From an uncultured Bacillota bacterium (GTDB taxonomy: Bacteria > Bacillota > Clostridia > Peptostreptococcales > Anaerovoracaceae), in NCBI GenBank assembly GCA_946541435.1, contig CAMNJK010000022.1, positions 1 to 13,023 on the forward strand: DNA of 13,023 bases, read 5' to 3'. Each line of letters opens with the position of its first letter. Position 1 is the first letter of the stretch. The translations under genes and the position numbers were made by a program. The notes beneath the pieces were generated by a model. That model did not search any database and had not been told where the DNA came from. It worked only from the letters and a program-made list of their open reading frames with translations. Positions 6,435 through 13,023 of this stretch are shown here, piece by piece.

Positions 6435-7820
6435 CTATTTGATTTCCTCTTTCAGGCTGCGGATCTCTTCTGCCAGAGCGGAGTTGGTTTTGATCTCTCC
6501 GCTGATCTTGTCACAGGCGTGCAGCACGGTGGTGTGATCGCGGCCGCCGAAGGAAGCGCCGATCTTGGGAAGTGACATATCCGTCAGCTCCCGGGTCAGA
6601 TACATGGCGATCTGCCTTGGATGGGTGATCTCGCGCTTTCTTTTTGAGGATTCCATATCCGATAATTTAATGTTGTATTTTCTGCAGACGGTCTGCTTGA
6701 TGCTCTCACAGGTGATGGTCACATCCCGTGGATCGAAGATGTCGGGCAGTTTTTCCCGGGCCAGTTCCACGGTCAGCTTCTCATCCAGAAGCGTACGGAA
6801 GCTCAGGACCCGGGTCAGGGCGCTTTCCAGTTCCCGGATGTTGAACTTGATCTTCTCAGCGATCATATCGATGATCTTCAGGAGCTCATCATCCAGGGGA
6901 GCCTTCTGCTGTTCCGCCTTGTTTCTCAGGATGGCCACCCGGGTCTCGAAATCCGGCGGCTGGATATCCGCCACGATGTTCCACTGGAAACGGGACTTGA
7001 GACGCTCATCCAGATCGGTGAGTTTGCTGGGATGACGGTCACTGGTGATGACGATCTGTTTCTCCAGCTCATACAGAGTATTAAATGTATGAAAAAATTC
7101 ATTCTGGGTGCCTTCCTTGCCTTCGATGAACTGGATATCATCGATGAGAAGCACATCCACAGTACGGTATTTCTGTTTCAGGGCATTGATCTGGGCATTG
7201 CTTTTTTTGGCTCCTCTGGTGGCTTCGATGAATTCCGATGTGAACATTTCGGAGGATACGTAGAGGACCTTCATCTTCGGATCGTTCTTCTGGATGAAAT
7301 TGCCGATGGCGTGCATGAGATGGGTCTTGCCCAGTCCCGGCGCGGAATAAAGGAATACCGGATTGTAGACGGTGGCCGGTGTTTCCGCCACTGCCAGGCA
7401 CACGGCATGGGCATAGTTGTTGTTGGATCCCACGATGAAATTATCGAAGTTGTATTTGGGGTTCAGAAAATACTCCTGCTTCAGGGCGTCCGCGGGAAGA
7501 GGCCGGATGGTCTTCTCGCTGGGTGACGGTTCATCGCTCATGCTTTCCGTCAGCTCGTTCTCCGACATCAGTTTCACAACAGGCGTATAACTGCCTTTGA
7601 AATACTTCCCGGTGGTTTCCTCGATCAGCGCAGCATAATTCCGCTGGACCATATTGACCACCATGGGTTTTGTGGTTCCCAGGGTGATGGTCTTCGCGTC
7701 CTTGTCGATCTCGATGGGCTGCAAAGGCTGGATCCAGGTGTGGAAGCTCACTTCAGTGATCCGCTCCCTGATATCATTCAGTATTTTTTTCCAAATCGTA
7801 TTATCAATACGCTGTTTCAT
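6435..7820 (-). CDS. dnaA: Chromosomal replication initiator protein DnaA
   Basis: DnaA is the AAA+ ATPase that binds DnaA boxes and opens oriC. From the ATG at 7820-7818 the product is 461 residues. Domain I is at 1-85 (IWKKILNDIRERITEVSFHTWIQPL is typical). A variable linker follows. Walker A PGLGKTH is at 161-167, Walker B LLIDDIQF at 224-231, sensor 1 ITSDR at 258-262, and the arginine-finger region RLKSRF at 273-278. The C-terminal DnaA-box-reading helix-turn-helix contains GGRDHTTVLHACDKI at about 425-439. The frame stays open for 48 more codons upstream. I reject that extension because the family fold starts at MKQRIDNTIWKK, an AAGGA ribosome site lies 9-10 bases before it, and the predicted promoter lies inside the extension. 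Confidence 0.97.
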   Translation of the reverse strand: MKQRIDNTIWKKILNDIRERITEVSFHTWIQPLQPIEIDKDAKTITLGTTKPMVVNMVQRNYAALIEETTGKYFKGSYTPVVKLMSENELTESMSDEPSPSEKTIRPLPADALKQEYFLNPKYNFDNFIVGSNNNYAHAVCLAVAETPATVYNPVFLYSAPGLGKTHLMHAIGNFIQKNDPKMKVLYVSSEMFTSEFIEATRGAKKSNAQINALKQKYRTVDVLLIDDIQFIEGKEGTQNEFFHTFNTLYELEKQIVITSDRHPSKLTDLDERLKSRFQWNIVADIQPPDFETRVAILRNKAEQQKAPLDDELLKIIDMIAEKIKFNIRELESALTRVLSFRTLLDEKLTVELAREKLPDIFDPRDVTITCESIKQTVCRKYNIKLSDMESSKRKREITHPRQIAMYLTRELTDMSLPKIGASFGGRDHTTVLHACDKISGEIKTNSALAEEIRSLKEEIK

Positions 7821-7832
7821 GTTCTGTGATCC

Positions 7833-7848
7833 TTCGATAATTCGATAA
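7833..7848. repeat. Tandem 8-base repeat in the dnaA leader
   Basis: TTCGATAA occurs twice in direct tandem between the dnaA promoter and its ribosome site. It is too short to assign a function. It could be a chance repeat or part of a regulatory leader. Confidence 0.4.
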
Positions 7849-7860
7849 TAATGCGAAACT

Positions 7861-7889
7861 ATCATATCAAAATAGAGGAACCTTCGCAA
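7861..7889 (-). promoter_or_regulatory. Predicted dnaA promoter
   Basis: On the minus strand TTGCGA (plus 7884-7889) and TATGAT (plus 7861-7866) are separated by exactly 17 bases, with two and one mismatches to the sigma-A consensus. Transcription would start near 7853, leaving about 33 bases of leader before the dnaA ATG. Two DnaA-box-like sites lie 20-125 bases upstream (7908-7916 and 7974-7982), which would allow DnaA to control its own gene, as in other bacteria. Confidence 0.6.
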
Positions 7890-7907
7890 TTGTATGCCCA
7901 AAAATAA

Positions 7908-8006
7908 TTTTCCACAGGAATTCCACATGTAATTGTGAAGGGATTTTTGTTTTTTTATCAGCATCTGAGGAGGTTATCCACAAACAGTGGAAAAAATTGT
8001 GCATAG
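7908..8006. other. DnaA box cluster upstream of dnaA (part of oriC)
   Basis: A perfect consensus box TTATCCACA is at 7974-7982 on the plus strand. Near-consensus boxes are TTTTCCACA at 7908-7916 (plus, one mismatch), CTATGCACA on the minus strand (plus 7998-8006, one mismatch to TTATNCACA) and TTTTCCACT on the minus strand (plus 7986-7994, two mismatches). The cluster sits in the 387-base gap where gene direction flips, next to dnaA. With the trio element between dnaA and dnaN it gives a bipartite origin. The rest of the gap holds the dnaA and rpmH promoters and no gene. Confidence 0.75.
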
Positions 8007-8103
8007 TTTTCACAGATGCAACTATATCTTGTTATTTTTGAATTTCGGCATGCATGGATCGTAGGGAAAGTGAACTCCAGCCTTTGAAATAGAAGGAAAT
8101 GAA

Positions 8104-8132
8104 TTGACATGAAAATTGACGGGATGTATAAT
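8104..8132 (+). promoter_or_regulatory. rpmH promoter with perfect consensus hexamers
   Basis: TTGACA (8104-8109) and TATAAT (8127-8132) both match the sigma-A consensus exactly and are separated by the ideal 17 bases. The expected start is near 8139, leaving a leader of about 70 bases before rpmH. This strength suits constitutive high expression of a ribosomal protein gene. Confidence 0.85.
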
Positions 8133-8146
8133 ATCAAAGCTAATGT

Positions 8147-8172
8147 GCGTAAATTGAAATTAAGATTTACGC
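8147..8172 (+). promoter_or_regulatory. Hairpin in the rpmH leader
   Basis: GCGTAAA (8147-8153) and TTTACGC (8166-8172) form a perfect 7-base-pair stem with a 12-base AT-rich loop. It starts about 8 bases after the predicted transcription start and ends 19 bases before the AGGAGG site. It could stabilise the transcript or take part in control of rpmH. No U-run follows, so it is not a terminator. The function is not known. Confidence 0.35.
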
Positions 8173-8207
8173 GATATTTAATTTAGAAGCAAGGAGGAAT
8201 AAGTTAA

Positions 8208-8342
8208 ATGAAAATGACATACCAGCCGAAAAAGCGGCAGCGTAAGAAAGAGCACGGCTTCAGAAAGAGAATGGCCACAAAGAACGGAAGAAACGTTCTG
8301 AAGAGAAGAAGAAGAAAAGGAAGAAAAGTATTGTCAGCATAA
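8208..8342 (+). CDS. rpmH: 50S ribosomal protein L34
   Basis: The 44-residue product begins [20 protein letters not shown] and ends RKGRKVLSA. It is highly basic, and both its length and its sequence are diagnostic of L34, a component of the large ribosomal subunit. A strong AAGGAGG ribosome site lies about 10 bases upstream of the ATG. It is the first gene of the rightward cluster next to oriC, as in most bacteria. A hairpin with a T-run overlaps its stop codon and probably reduces transcription into rnpA, giving more L34 than RNase P protein. Confidence 0.97.
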   Translation: MKMTYQPKKRQRKKEHGFRKRMATKNGRNVLKRRRRKGRKVLSA

Positions 8343-8363
8343 AGACCTGTACGAGGTCTTTTT
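8341..8363 (+). terminator. Intrinsic terminator or attenuator between rpmH and rnpA
   Basis: AAAGACCT (8341-8348) pairs perfectly with AGGTCTTT (8354-8361) around the loop GTACG, followed by a run of T to 8363. The left arm overlaps the rpmH stop codon. There is no obvious new promoter before rnpA, so partial read-through is likely. Confidence 0.75.
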
Positions 8364-8392
8364 GTATTGAGGAGTACCTGGAGCAGCGGAAT

Positions 8393-8425
8393 ATGCCGGA
8401 ACCAAAGCGGCAGCCGTGTGTTTAA
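8393..8425 (+). CDS. Ten-codon leader ORF directly before rnpA (putative)
   Basis: This mini-ORF encodes MPEPKRQPCV, has a GGAG site (8380-8383) nine bases before its ATG, and ends with TAA one base before the rnpA ATG (TAA-C-ATG). rnpA has no Shine-Dalgarno sequence of its own, so the mini-ORF may deliver ribosomes to rnpA by termination-reinitiation. The evidence is positional. I recognise no function for the peptide itself. Confidence 0.4.
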   Translation: MPEPKRQPCV

Positions 8426-8426
8426 C

Positions 8427-8771
8427 ATGCTGAAAAAAGAAGTCCTGAGAAACAAGAATGATTTCAGTTCCATCTACCGGACGGGAAGATCCGTCGGTGA
8501 TCGGTATGTGGTATTGTTCTTCAAGAAGAATGGTCTTGGTTACAACAGGACAGCTTTTCTGGCCAGTAAGAAGGTGGGAAACAGCGTTCGGAGAAACCGG
8601 GCCAGAAGACTGATGAGAGAAAGCTGGAGAAGGATCGCAGAGGATCTTCCCGCGGGATATGATTTTATCATCATCGCGAGGAATACCATCAATGAACGCA
8701 GCTTTCAGGATGTATCATCATCTCTGAACCACGCGGTCAGGAGATCCAGACTGAAGGAACAGGTGAAATAG
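8427..8771 (+). CDS. rnpA: Ribonuclease P protein component
   Basis: RnpA is the small basic protein that binds the RNase P RNA and helps it cleave tRNA 5' leaders. The 114-residue product has the normal length. It has the central-cleft segment typified by FLASKKVGNSVRRNRARRLMRE, with the conserved RNR motif (RRNRARR at 55-61), and a C-terminal half starting GYDFIIIAR. I chose the ATG at 8427 because MLKKEVLRNKNDF matches the usual start. A longer frame from TTG at 8367 would add 20 residues unlike the family. There is no clear ribosome site at this ATG, and a mini-ORF ends one base before it. The stop codon abuts the yidD ATG. Confidence 0.95.
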   Translation: MLKKEVLRNKNDFSSIYRTGRSVGDRYVVLFFKKNGLGYNRTAFLASKKVGNSVRRNRARRLMRESWRRIAEDLPAGYDFIIIARNTINERSFQDVSSSLNHAVRRSRLKEQVK

Positions 8772-8981
8772 ATGAAGACGGTTCTGATTCTGATCATCAG
8801 ATTCTATCAGAAATTCATATCCCCTCTGTTCCCGCCGACCTGCAGGTTTTATCCGACCTGTTCGGTCTATTTTATTCAGGCACTCGAAAAATACGGTTTC
8901 TTTAAGGGAAGTTACCTCGGAATACGAAGACTTCTGAAATGCCACCCTTTTCATGAGGGAGGTTATGATCCCTTAAAATGA
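8772..8981 (+). CDS. yidD: Membrane protein insertion efficiency factor YidD
   Basis: YidD is a small inner-membrane-associated protein that promotes YidC-dependent membrane insertion. The 69-residue product has the family pattern: a hydrophobic/amphipathic start ([21 protein letters not shown]), the cysteine motif TCRFYPTCS at 23-31, the [27 protein letters not shown] region, and a very short tail. The ATG follows the rnpA stop with no gap, and an AGGTG site lies inside the rnpA end. It is cotranscribed with rnpA and yidC, its functional partner. Confidence 0.95.
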   Translation: MKTVLILIIRFYQKFISPLFPPTCRFYPTCSVYFIQALEKYGFFKGSYLGIRRLLKCHPFHEGGYDPLK

Positions 8982-8997
8982 AGGAGAAAGGTTTTTT

Positions 8998-9738
8998 ATG
9001 TATACGTTCTTAGGCATCATTGCGAAGCCTCTCGGTATGCTTCTTGGCCTTCTTTATGGTTTCATTGGACATTACGGGATATGCATCATCATATTTACCG
9101 TCATTGTCAAGGTCTGTCTCTATCCTCTGTATATCAAGCAGATCAAATCCACTGCGAAGATGTCCGATCTTCAGCCGAAGATGCAGGAAATACAGAAGCG
9201 GTATGCCAATGACCAGGAAACCATGAACATCAAGATGCAGGAGCTCTACAAGGAGGAGAAATTCAACCCCATGGGCGGATGTCTCCCCATGCTCATCCAG
9301 ATGCCGATCATCATGGGGCTCTTCGCATTGCTCAGAAATCCGATGAGATATATGTCGGATGAGAATATGATTTTCGCTTTTCATGAAGCTTTCATATGGA
9401 TCAAGGACCTGAGCCAGCCGGATCCCTGGATCCTGCCGATCATCGCAGGCGTCGCCACATTCATTTCTTTCACCATGAATACGATGCTGACGGATACAGG
9501 CAATGCCCAGGCAAATCAGATGGCCGGCATGTCCAAGATGATGCAGTACGTCTTCCCGGTCATGATTCTCTGGATGGCCAGATCGTTCCCCTCGGGGCTT
9601 GCGCTCTACTGGGCGGTCAGCCAGATCATTCAGATCTTCTTCAACATCCACATGTCCTCAGTCAGGAAAAAGATGAAGAGAGAATCTGAAGAGAAGCGTA
9701 TGAGAGAGAAGCTGGAAAAGAAGCTGAATGCCAGATAA
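8998..9738 (+). CDS. yidC: Membrane protein insertase YidC/Oxa1 family
   Basis: YidC inserts and folds membrane proteins, alone or with SecYEG. The 246-residue product has the short Gram-positive layout. A hydrophobic N-terminus (1-24) is followed by TM1 at about 25-44, a charged cytoplasmic hairpin at about 48-95, TM2 starting at GGCLPMLIQMPI, TM3 around 144-165, and TM4-TM5 around 182-222. The tail is strongly basic and coiled. Lys38 in FTVIVKVCLYPL occupies the position of the groove arginine seen in many YidC proteins and keeps the positive charge. No lipobox cysteine is visible at the N-terminus, unlike the Bacillus paralogues. An AAGGAG/AAAGG site precedes the ATG by 6-11 bases across a T-run. 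jag follows after 36 bases. Confidence 0.95.
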   Translation: MYTFLGIIAKPLGMLLGLLYGFIGHYGICIIIFTVIVKVCLYPLYIKQIKSTAKMSDLQPKMQEIQKRYANDQETMNIKMQELYKEEKFNPMGGCLPMLIQMPIIMGLFALLRNPMRYMSDENMIFAFHEAFIWIKDLSQPDPWILPIIAGVATFISFTMNTMLTDTGNAQANQMAGMSKMMQYVFPVMILWMARSFPSGLALYWAVSQIIQIFFNIHMSSVRKKMKRESEEKRMREKLEKKLNAR

Positions 9739-9774
9739 TGATCCGGATTCAGCGAATTGGAGGAAATATATTAA

Positions 9775-10656
9775 ATGGACGCAATTGAAAAATGGGGCGT
9801 CAGCATTGAAGAAGCGGTCGACCTGGCTTTGCACGAGTTGAAACTTCCCAGAGAGGATGTTGAAGTCACGGTGCTGGAGGAGCCTTCCAGAGGATTCTTC
9901 GGAATCGGATCCAAGCTGGCAAAGGTAAGAGTCGAGCGCAGACAGCCGGCGGTGGAAGAAAAGAAAGAAGAAGAACCCGTCCGGAAAGCTGCAAAGGCTG
10001 GCCCCATAGGAAAAGAAGAAGTTCTCCCGGAAGACCTGGTGACCCAGGAAGACCGGCAGCGTTCTGACCGTCGGGACAAGGACAGAAAACCCAGAGAGCG
10101 CAGGGACAGAAAGAACAAGTCAAACAAACAGAAAAAAGAAAATAAAGAATTCGTGAAAGAGAGCGTCAATATCGCTCTGGACGGGGTGGATGTGGAAAGC
10201 CTCGCCCTGACGGAGGAACATGAGGCGCTGACCTTCCTGAAGGAGATCACCGGGAAGATGGGCCTCGAACTGAACTTCGTCTGCAGGACCGGAGAGAACA
10301 TGGTCTATGTGGAGATGAGCGGCGACGATTCAAGAACCGTGATCGGCAAGCGCGGACAGACCCTGGACGCCATCCAGTATCTGACCAGCCTGGTGGTCAA
10401 CAAGGACAACAAGTCCTATATCAAAGTTGTTGTGGATGCGGAGAATTACCGGGCGAAGCGGCAGCGTACCCTGGAACAGCTGGCTTACCGGCTGGCGGGC
10501 AAGGTAGCCAAGACACGTAAGTACGTCAGACTGGAACCCATGAATCCTTATGAGAGAAAAGTGATCCACGCCACACTGCAGAATCACCCTGAAGTAACCA
10601 CCAGAAGTGAAGGCGAAGAGCCGTACAGAAGGATCATCATCGAACTGAAAAAATAA
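9775..10656 (+). CDS. jag: Jag/KhpB RNA-binding protein (Jag-N, KH, R3H)
   Basis: Jag (KhpB) is a single-stranded nucleic acid binding protein, usually encoded next to yidC and linked to cell elongation and small-RNA binding in Gram-positive bacteria. The 293 residues divide into Jag-N (1-52, with EEPSRGFFGIGSKLAKVRV) and a highly charged Lys/Glu/Arg linker (about 53-125), probably disordered. A KH domain (about 150-222, with GKRGQTLD at 191-198) and an R3H domain (about 226-291, with RKVIH at 261-265 as the R-x3-H motif) complete it. The GGAGG site is 11 bases before the ATG, slightly long. A strong terminator follows the stop, marking the likely end of the rpmH-jag transcript. Confidence 0.96.
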   Translation: MDAIEKWGVSIEEAVDLALHELKLPREDVEVTVLEEPSRGFFGIGSKLAKVRVERRQPAVEEKKEEEPVRKAAKAGPIGKEEVLPEDLVTQEDRQRSDRRDKDRKPRERRDRKNKSNKQKKENKEFVKESVNIALDGVDVESLALTEEHEALTFLKEITGKMGLELNFVCRTGENMVYVEMSGDDSRTVIGKRGQTLDAIQYLTSLVVNKDNKSYIKVVVDAENYRAKRQRTLEQLAYRLAGKVAKTRKYVRLEPMNPYERKVIHATLQNHPEVTTRSEGEEPYRRIIIELKK

Positions 10657-10665
10657 GACTTCATC

Positions 10666-10697
10666 AGAGCCCGCACCATGCGGGTTCTGTGTTTTTT
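10666..10697 (+). terminator. Intrinsic terminator after jag
   Basis: AGAGCCCGCA (10666-10675) pairs with TGCGGGTTCT (10679-10688), ten pairs with one G-U, around a CCA loop. After GTG comes a run of six T (10692-10697). It ends 19 bases before the chosen mnmE start, and no promoter is visible in between, so some read-through into mnmE is likely. Confidence 0.85.
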
Positions 10698-10716
10698 AAC
10701 AGAGGACAGGCGGAAG

Positions 10717-12120
10717 ATGGAAGAGATAATGAACATGGAAGATACCATAGCTGCGATCGCCACCCCCATGGGAGAAGGCGGGATCGGTGTGATCCGCATC
10801 AGCGGACCCGAAGCAAAAGACATCCTGGAAAAAGTATTCGAATGCGCCGGGGATGTGGATGAGATCATCAGCAGGCGCATGACCTACGGTCATATCATCG
10901 ATCATGAAAACAATCAGATCGTGGATGAGTGCATGGCTGTCTATATGAAAGGGCCCAAGACCTATACCGCCGAGGATACGGCGGAGATCAGCTGCCACGG
11001 CAGCATGGTATCCCTGAAGAACACTTTGGGTCTGGTTCTCAGGTCCGGCGCCCGTCTGGCGGACCACGGCGAATTCACAAAGCGCGCCTTTCTGAACGGG
11101 CGGATCGACCTGTCCCAGGCGGAGGCAGTCATCGATGTGGTCCGGGCGAAGACCGACCGGAGTTTTGACGTGGCCATCAGCCAGCTGCAGGGGGGACTTT
11201 CCCTCAGGGTCAGCGAGATCCGCACCAAGCTTCTGGACCTTCTGGTGGATATTACGGTGAATATCGATTACCCGGATGAGGACATCGAGGAACTGACCTA
11301 TGAAACCATGGGCGATCAAGTATTGCTAATAGGCGATATGATTGAAAAACTAAGGTCTACAGCCCATGCAGGCAAGATGCTGCGGGAGGGACTGCGGGTG
11401 GTGATCACCGGCCGTCCCAACGTGGGAAAGTCCTCTCTGATGAACGAACTGCTCCGGGAAAACCGGGCCATCGTCACGGACATTCCCGGCACAACCAGAG
11501 ATACCATTGAAGAGTCTGTGAACATCCGGAACATCCCTGTCCGGCTCACCGATACCGCGGGGATCCACGAGACCGACGACGTGATCGAGCAGATGGGGAT
11601 CGAACGCAGCAAGGACGCCTTCAACAAGGCAGATGTGATCATCCTGATGCTGGACGGGAGCCAGGCGCTGACGGAGGAAGACCTTCAGCTGGTGGAAGAG
11701 ACAAAATCGTACATAGGCGATAGGAAATGTATTGCTTTACTGAACAAGTCAGACCTGGGATTCTCCGTGGGAGAGAACGAAGTGCGGGATCTGCTGCCCA
11801 AGGCAACGGTGCTTCGTGGAGCAGTGAAGGAGTCCCTGGGGATCGATGCTGTGGAGGACGAGATCGAGACCTTTGTTTACGGCACTGAAGGATCCCGTCC
11901 TAACAGGGTCCTGGTCAATAATGTACGGCACATCCGTCTGCTGGAACAGGCAGCCCAGGATATAGAGCAGGCGGAGGAACTGATCCGCCGCCGGGAACCC
12001 ATGGAACTCATCGAGGTGGATGTCAGGAGCGCTTACGACGCCCTGGGTGAGATCGTGGGAGAAACGGTGAGCGACGAGATTCTGGATGAGGTATTTTCAA
12101 GGTTCTGTCTGGGAAAATAA
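10717..12120 (+). CDS. mnmE: tRNA uridine-34 modification GTPase MnmE
   Basis: MnmE works with MnmG to place carboxymethylaminomethyl-type groups on C5 of wobble uridine 34 in certain tRNAs. From the ATG at 10717 the product is 467 residues. The N-terminal folate-binding domain has DTIAAIATPMGEGGIGVIRISG and the YTAEDTAEISCHG segment. The G domain, inserted in the helical domain, has G1 GRPNVGKS (232-239), G2 GTTRDT (258-263), G3 DTAG (279-282) and G4 NKSD (343-346). The C-terminal CLGK at 464-467 carries the catalytic Cys. Start choice is uncertain: ATGs at 10717, 10729 and 10735 are all in frame with weak AG-rich sites. The frame is open back to 10678, but that part lies in the jag terminator. 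mnmG follows after 10 bases. Confidence 0.96.
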   Translation: MEEIMNMEDTIAAIATPMGEGGIGVIRISGPEAKDILEKVFECAGDVDEIISRRMTYGHIIDHENNQIVDECMAVYMKGPKTYTAEDTAEISCHGSMVSLKNTLGLVLRSGARLADHGEFTKRAFLNGRIDLSQAEAVIDVVRAKTDRSFDVAISQLQGGLSLRVSEIRTKLLDLLVDITVNIDYPDEDIEELTYETMGDQVLLIGDMIEKLRSTAHAGKMLREGLRVVITGRPNVGKSSLMNELLRENRAIVTDIPGTTRDTIEESVNIRNIPVRLTDTAGIHETDDVIEQMGIERSKDAFNKADVIILMLDGSQALTEEDLQLVEETKSYIGDRKCIALLNKSDLGFSVGENEVRDLLPKATVLRGAVKESLGIDAVEDEIETFVYGTEGSRPNRVLVNNVRHIRLLEQAAQDIEQAEELIRRREPMELIEVDVRSAYDALGEIVGETVSDEILDEVFSRFCLGK

Positions 12121-12130
12121 GAGATCGATT

Positions 12131-13023
12131 ATGGAAAGATATTTAATGGGAACCTACGATGTGATCGTCATTGGCGCCGGACACGCGGGATGCGAAGCCG
12201 GTCTTGCCTGCGCGCGTCTGGGAAAAAAGACACTGATGCTGTCCATCAATCTGGAAGCGGTGGCCATGATGGCCTGCAATCCTTCCATCGGCGGCACGGG
12301 CAAGGGACATCTGGTCCGTGAGATCGATGCCCTGGGCGGTGAGATGGGACAGAACATCGACAAGACCTTCCTGCAGAGCCGGATGCTGAATACGGCAAAG
12401 GGACCTGCGGTGCATTCTCTGCGGGCCCAGGCGGATAAAAACCAGTATCATATCGAAATGAAAAAGACCCTGGAGCGCCAGCCTTTGCTGGATCTGAAAC
12501 AGGGAGAGGCGGTGGACCTGCTGCTGGAACCTGCAGAGGGCCCGAATGCGGCCGCCGGCGCATCCGATGCATCCCGCGCGTCCGGCAGACAGCGGGTCTG
12601 CGGCGTGGTCCTGCGCACCGGCGGAGTCTATCAGGCAGATGTGGTGATCCTGGCCACGGGAACCTTCCTGGCGGGCAGGGTCTTCATCGGCGACAGCGCC
12701 TACGACAGCGGCCCCAACGGCCTGGCGCCTTCGGTCCCCCTGGCCCGGTGCCTGCGGGATCTGGGTCTTCCCATGCGGCGGTTCAAGACCGGAACCCCGG
12801 CCCGGGCCCTGGCCCAGAGCCTGCATTTTGAGAAGATGACGCCCCAGGACGGCGATCCGCAGGTGGTGCCCTTCTCATTTATGAACGATGAGATCCGGCC
12901 CCTGGGCGGAGAGCAGGTGCGCTGCTGGCTGACCTACACCAACGAGCGGACCCATGAGGTGATCCGGGCCAATTTTCACCGGTCTGCCCTCTTCGGCGGC
13001 CAGATCGAGGGCGTGGGTCCCCG
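12131..13023 (+). CDS. mnmG: tRNA uridine-5-carboxymethylaminomethyl enzyme MnmG (5' portion, runs off the window)
   Basis: MnmG (GidA) is the FAD-binding partner of MnmE. The 297 visible residues are a little under half of the usual 620-650. They include the FAD-binding GxGxxG as VIVIGAGHAGCEAG, CNPSIGGTGKGHLVREIDALGG, the NTAKGPAVHSLRAQADK segment, ATGTFLAGRVFIG and FKTGTPAR. The ATG at 12131 lies 10 bases after mnmE with a weak ribosome site. An in-frame ATG at 12146 just before GTYDVIVIGAGHAG is an alternative. Between about residues 137 and 154 a Gly/Ala/Ser-rich insertion (GPNAAAGASDASRASGRQ) sits where E. coli MnmG has a short turn. Confidence 0.96.
   Translation, partial: MERYLMGTYDVIVIGAGHAGCEAGLACARLGKKTLMLSINLEAVAMMACNPSIGGTGKGHLVREIDALGGEMGQNIDKTFLQSRMLNTAKGPAVHSLRAQADKNQYHIEMKKTLERQPLLDLKQGEAVDLLLEPAEGPNAAAGASDASRASGRQRVCGVVLRTGGVYQADVVILATGTFLAGRVFIGDSAYDSGPNGLAPSVPLARCLRDLGLPMRRFKTGTPARALAQSLHFEKMTPQDGDPQVVPFSFMNDEIRPLGGEQVRCWLTYTNERTHEVIRANFHRSALFGGQIEGVGP

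Noticed and set aside
7821-7964. 48-codon N-terminal extension of dnaA
   Set aside because: The extension has no family similarity and contains the predicted dnaA promoter and a DnaA-box-like site. The family start and a ribosome site fit the ATG at 7820.
8367-8426. 20-residue N-terminal extension of RnpA from a TTG codon
   Set aside because: The residues do not look like RnpA, and MLKKEVLRNKNDF at 8427 matches the usual start and gives the normal length.

Overview
The window is a chromosomal replication-origin neighbourhood of a Bacillota bacterium, most likely a member of the Clostridia/Eubacteriales. The family cannot be fixed from sequence alone. The evidence is the conserved gene order (gyrA-gyrB-recF-dnaN-dnaA, then rpmH-rnpA-yidD-yidC-jag-mnmE-mnmG), GGAGG-type ribosome binding sites, and a Gram-positive style YidC (short, with Lys in place of the groove Arg) partnered by Jag/KhpB.

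Layout. Genes left of about 7.8 kb lie on the minus strand: gyrA (5' part only), gyrB, recF, dnaN and dnaA. Genes right of about 8.2 kb lie on the plus strand: rpmH, rnpA, yidD, yidC, jag, mnmE and mnmG (5' part only). The switch point is a 387-base gap holding DnaA boxes, the dnaA promoter and a perfect-consensus rpmH promoter. A second origin element lies between dnaA and dnaN: two abutting DnaA-box-like 9-mers, a GC-rich step, six DnaA-trio repeats and an AT-rich stretch. This matches the basal unwinding architecture described for Bacillus subtilis, so oriC looks bipartite around dnaA.

The left arm carries replication initiation (DnaA), the sliding clamp (DnaN), gap repair (RecF) and supercoiling (GyrB/GyrA). 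The right arm carries ribosomal protein L34, the RNase P protein, the membrane insertion factors YidD/YidC with the RNA-binding protein Jag, and the two subunits of the tRNA wobble-uridine modification complex (MnmE/MnmG). The small S4-domain gene rlbA (yaaA) that often sits between dnaN and recF is absent, as is the remB-like gene found between recF and gyrB in Bacillus.

The most unusual part is the 731-base recF-gyrB gap. It holds two large imperfect palindromes (about 195 and 219 bases) that are diverged copies of each other, facing one another. Their stems differ by paired, compensatory changes, while the internal-loop sequences, an AA bulge and a purine-purine mismatch are kept. This pattern suggests two related, convergently transcribed structured RNAs, or a structured DNA element, that I cannot assign to a known family. 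A smaller hairpin between them repeats an 11-base motif from the first copy.
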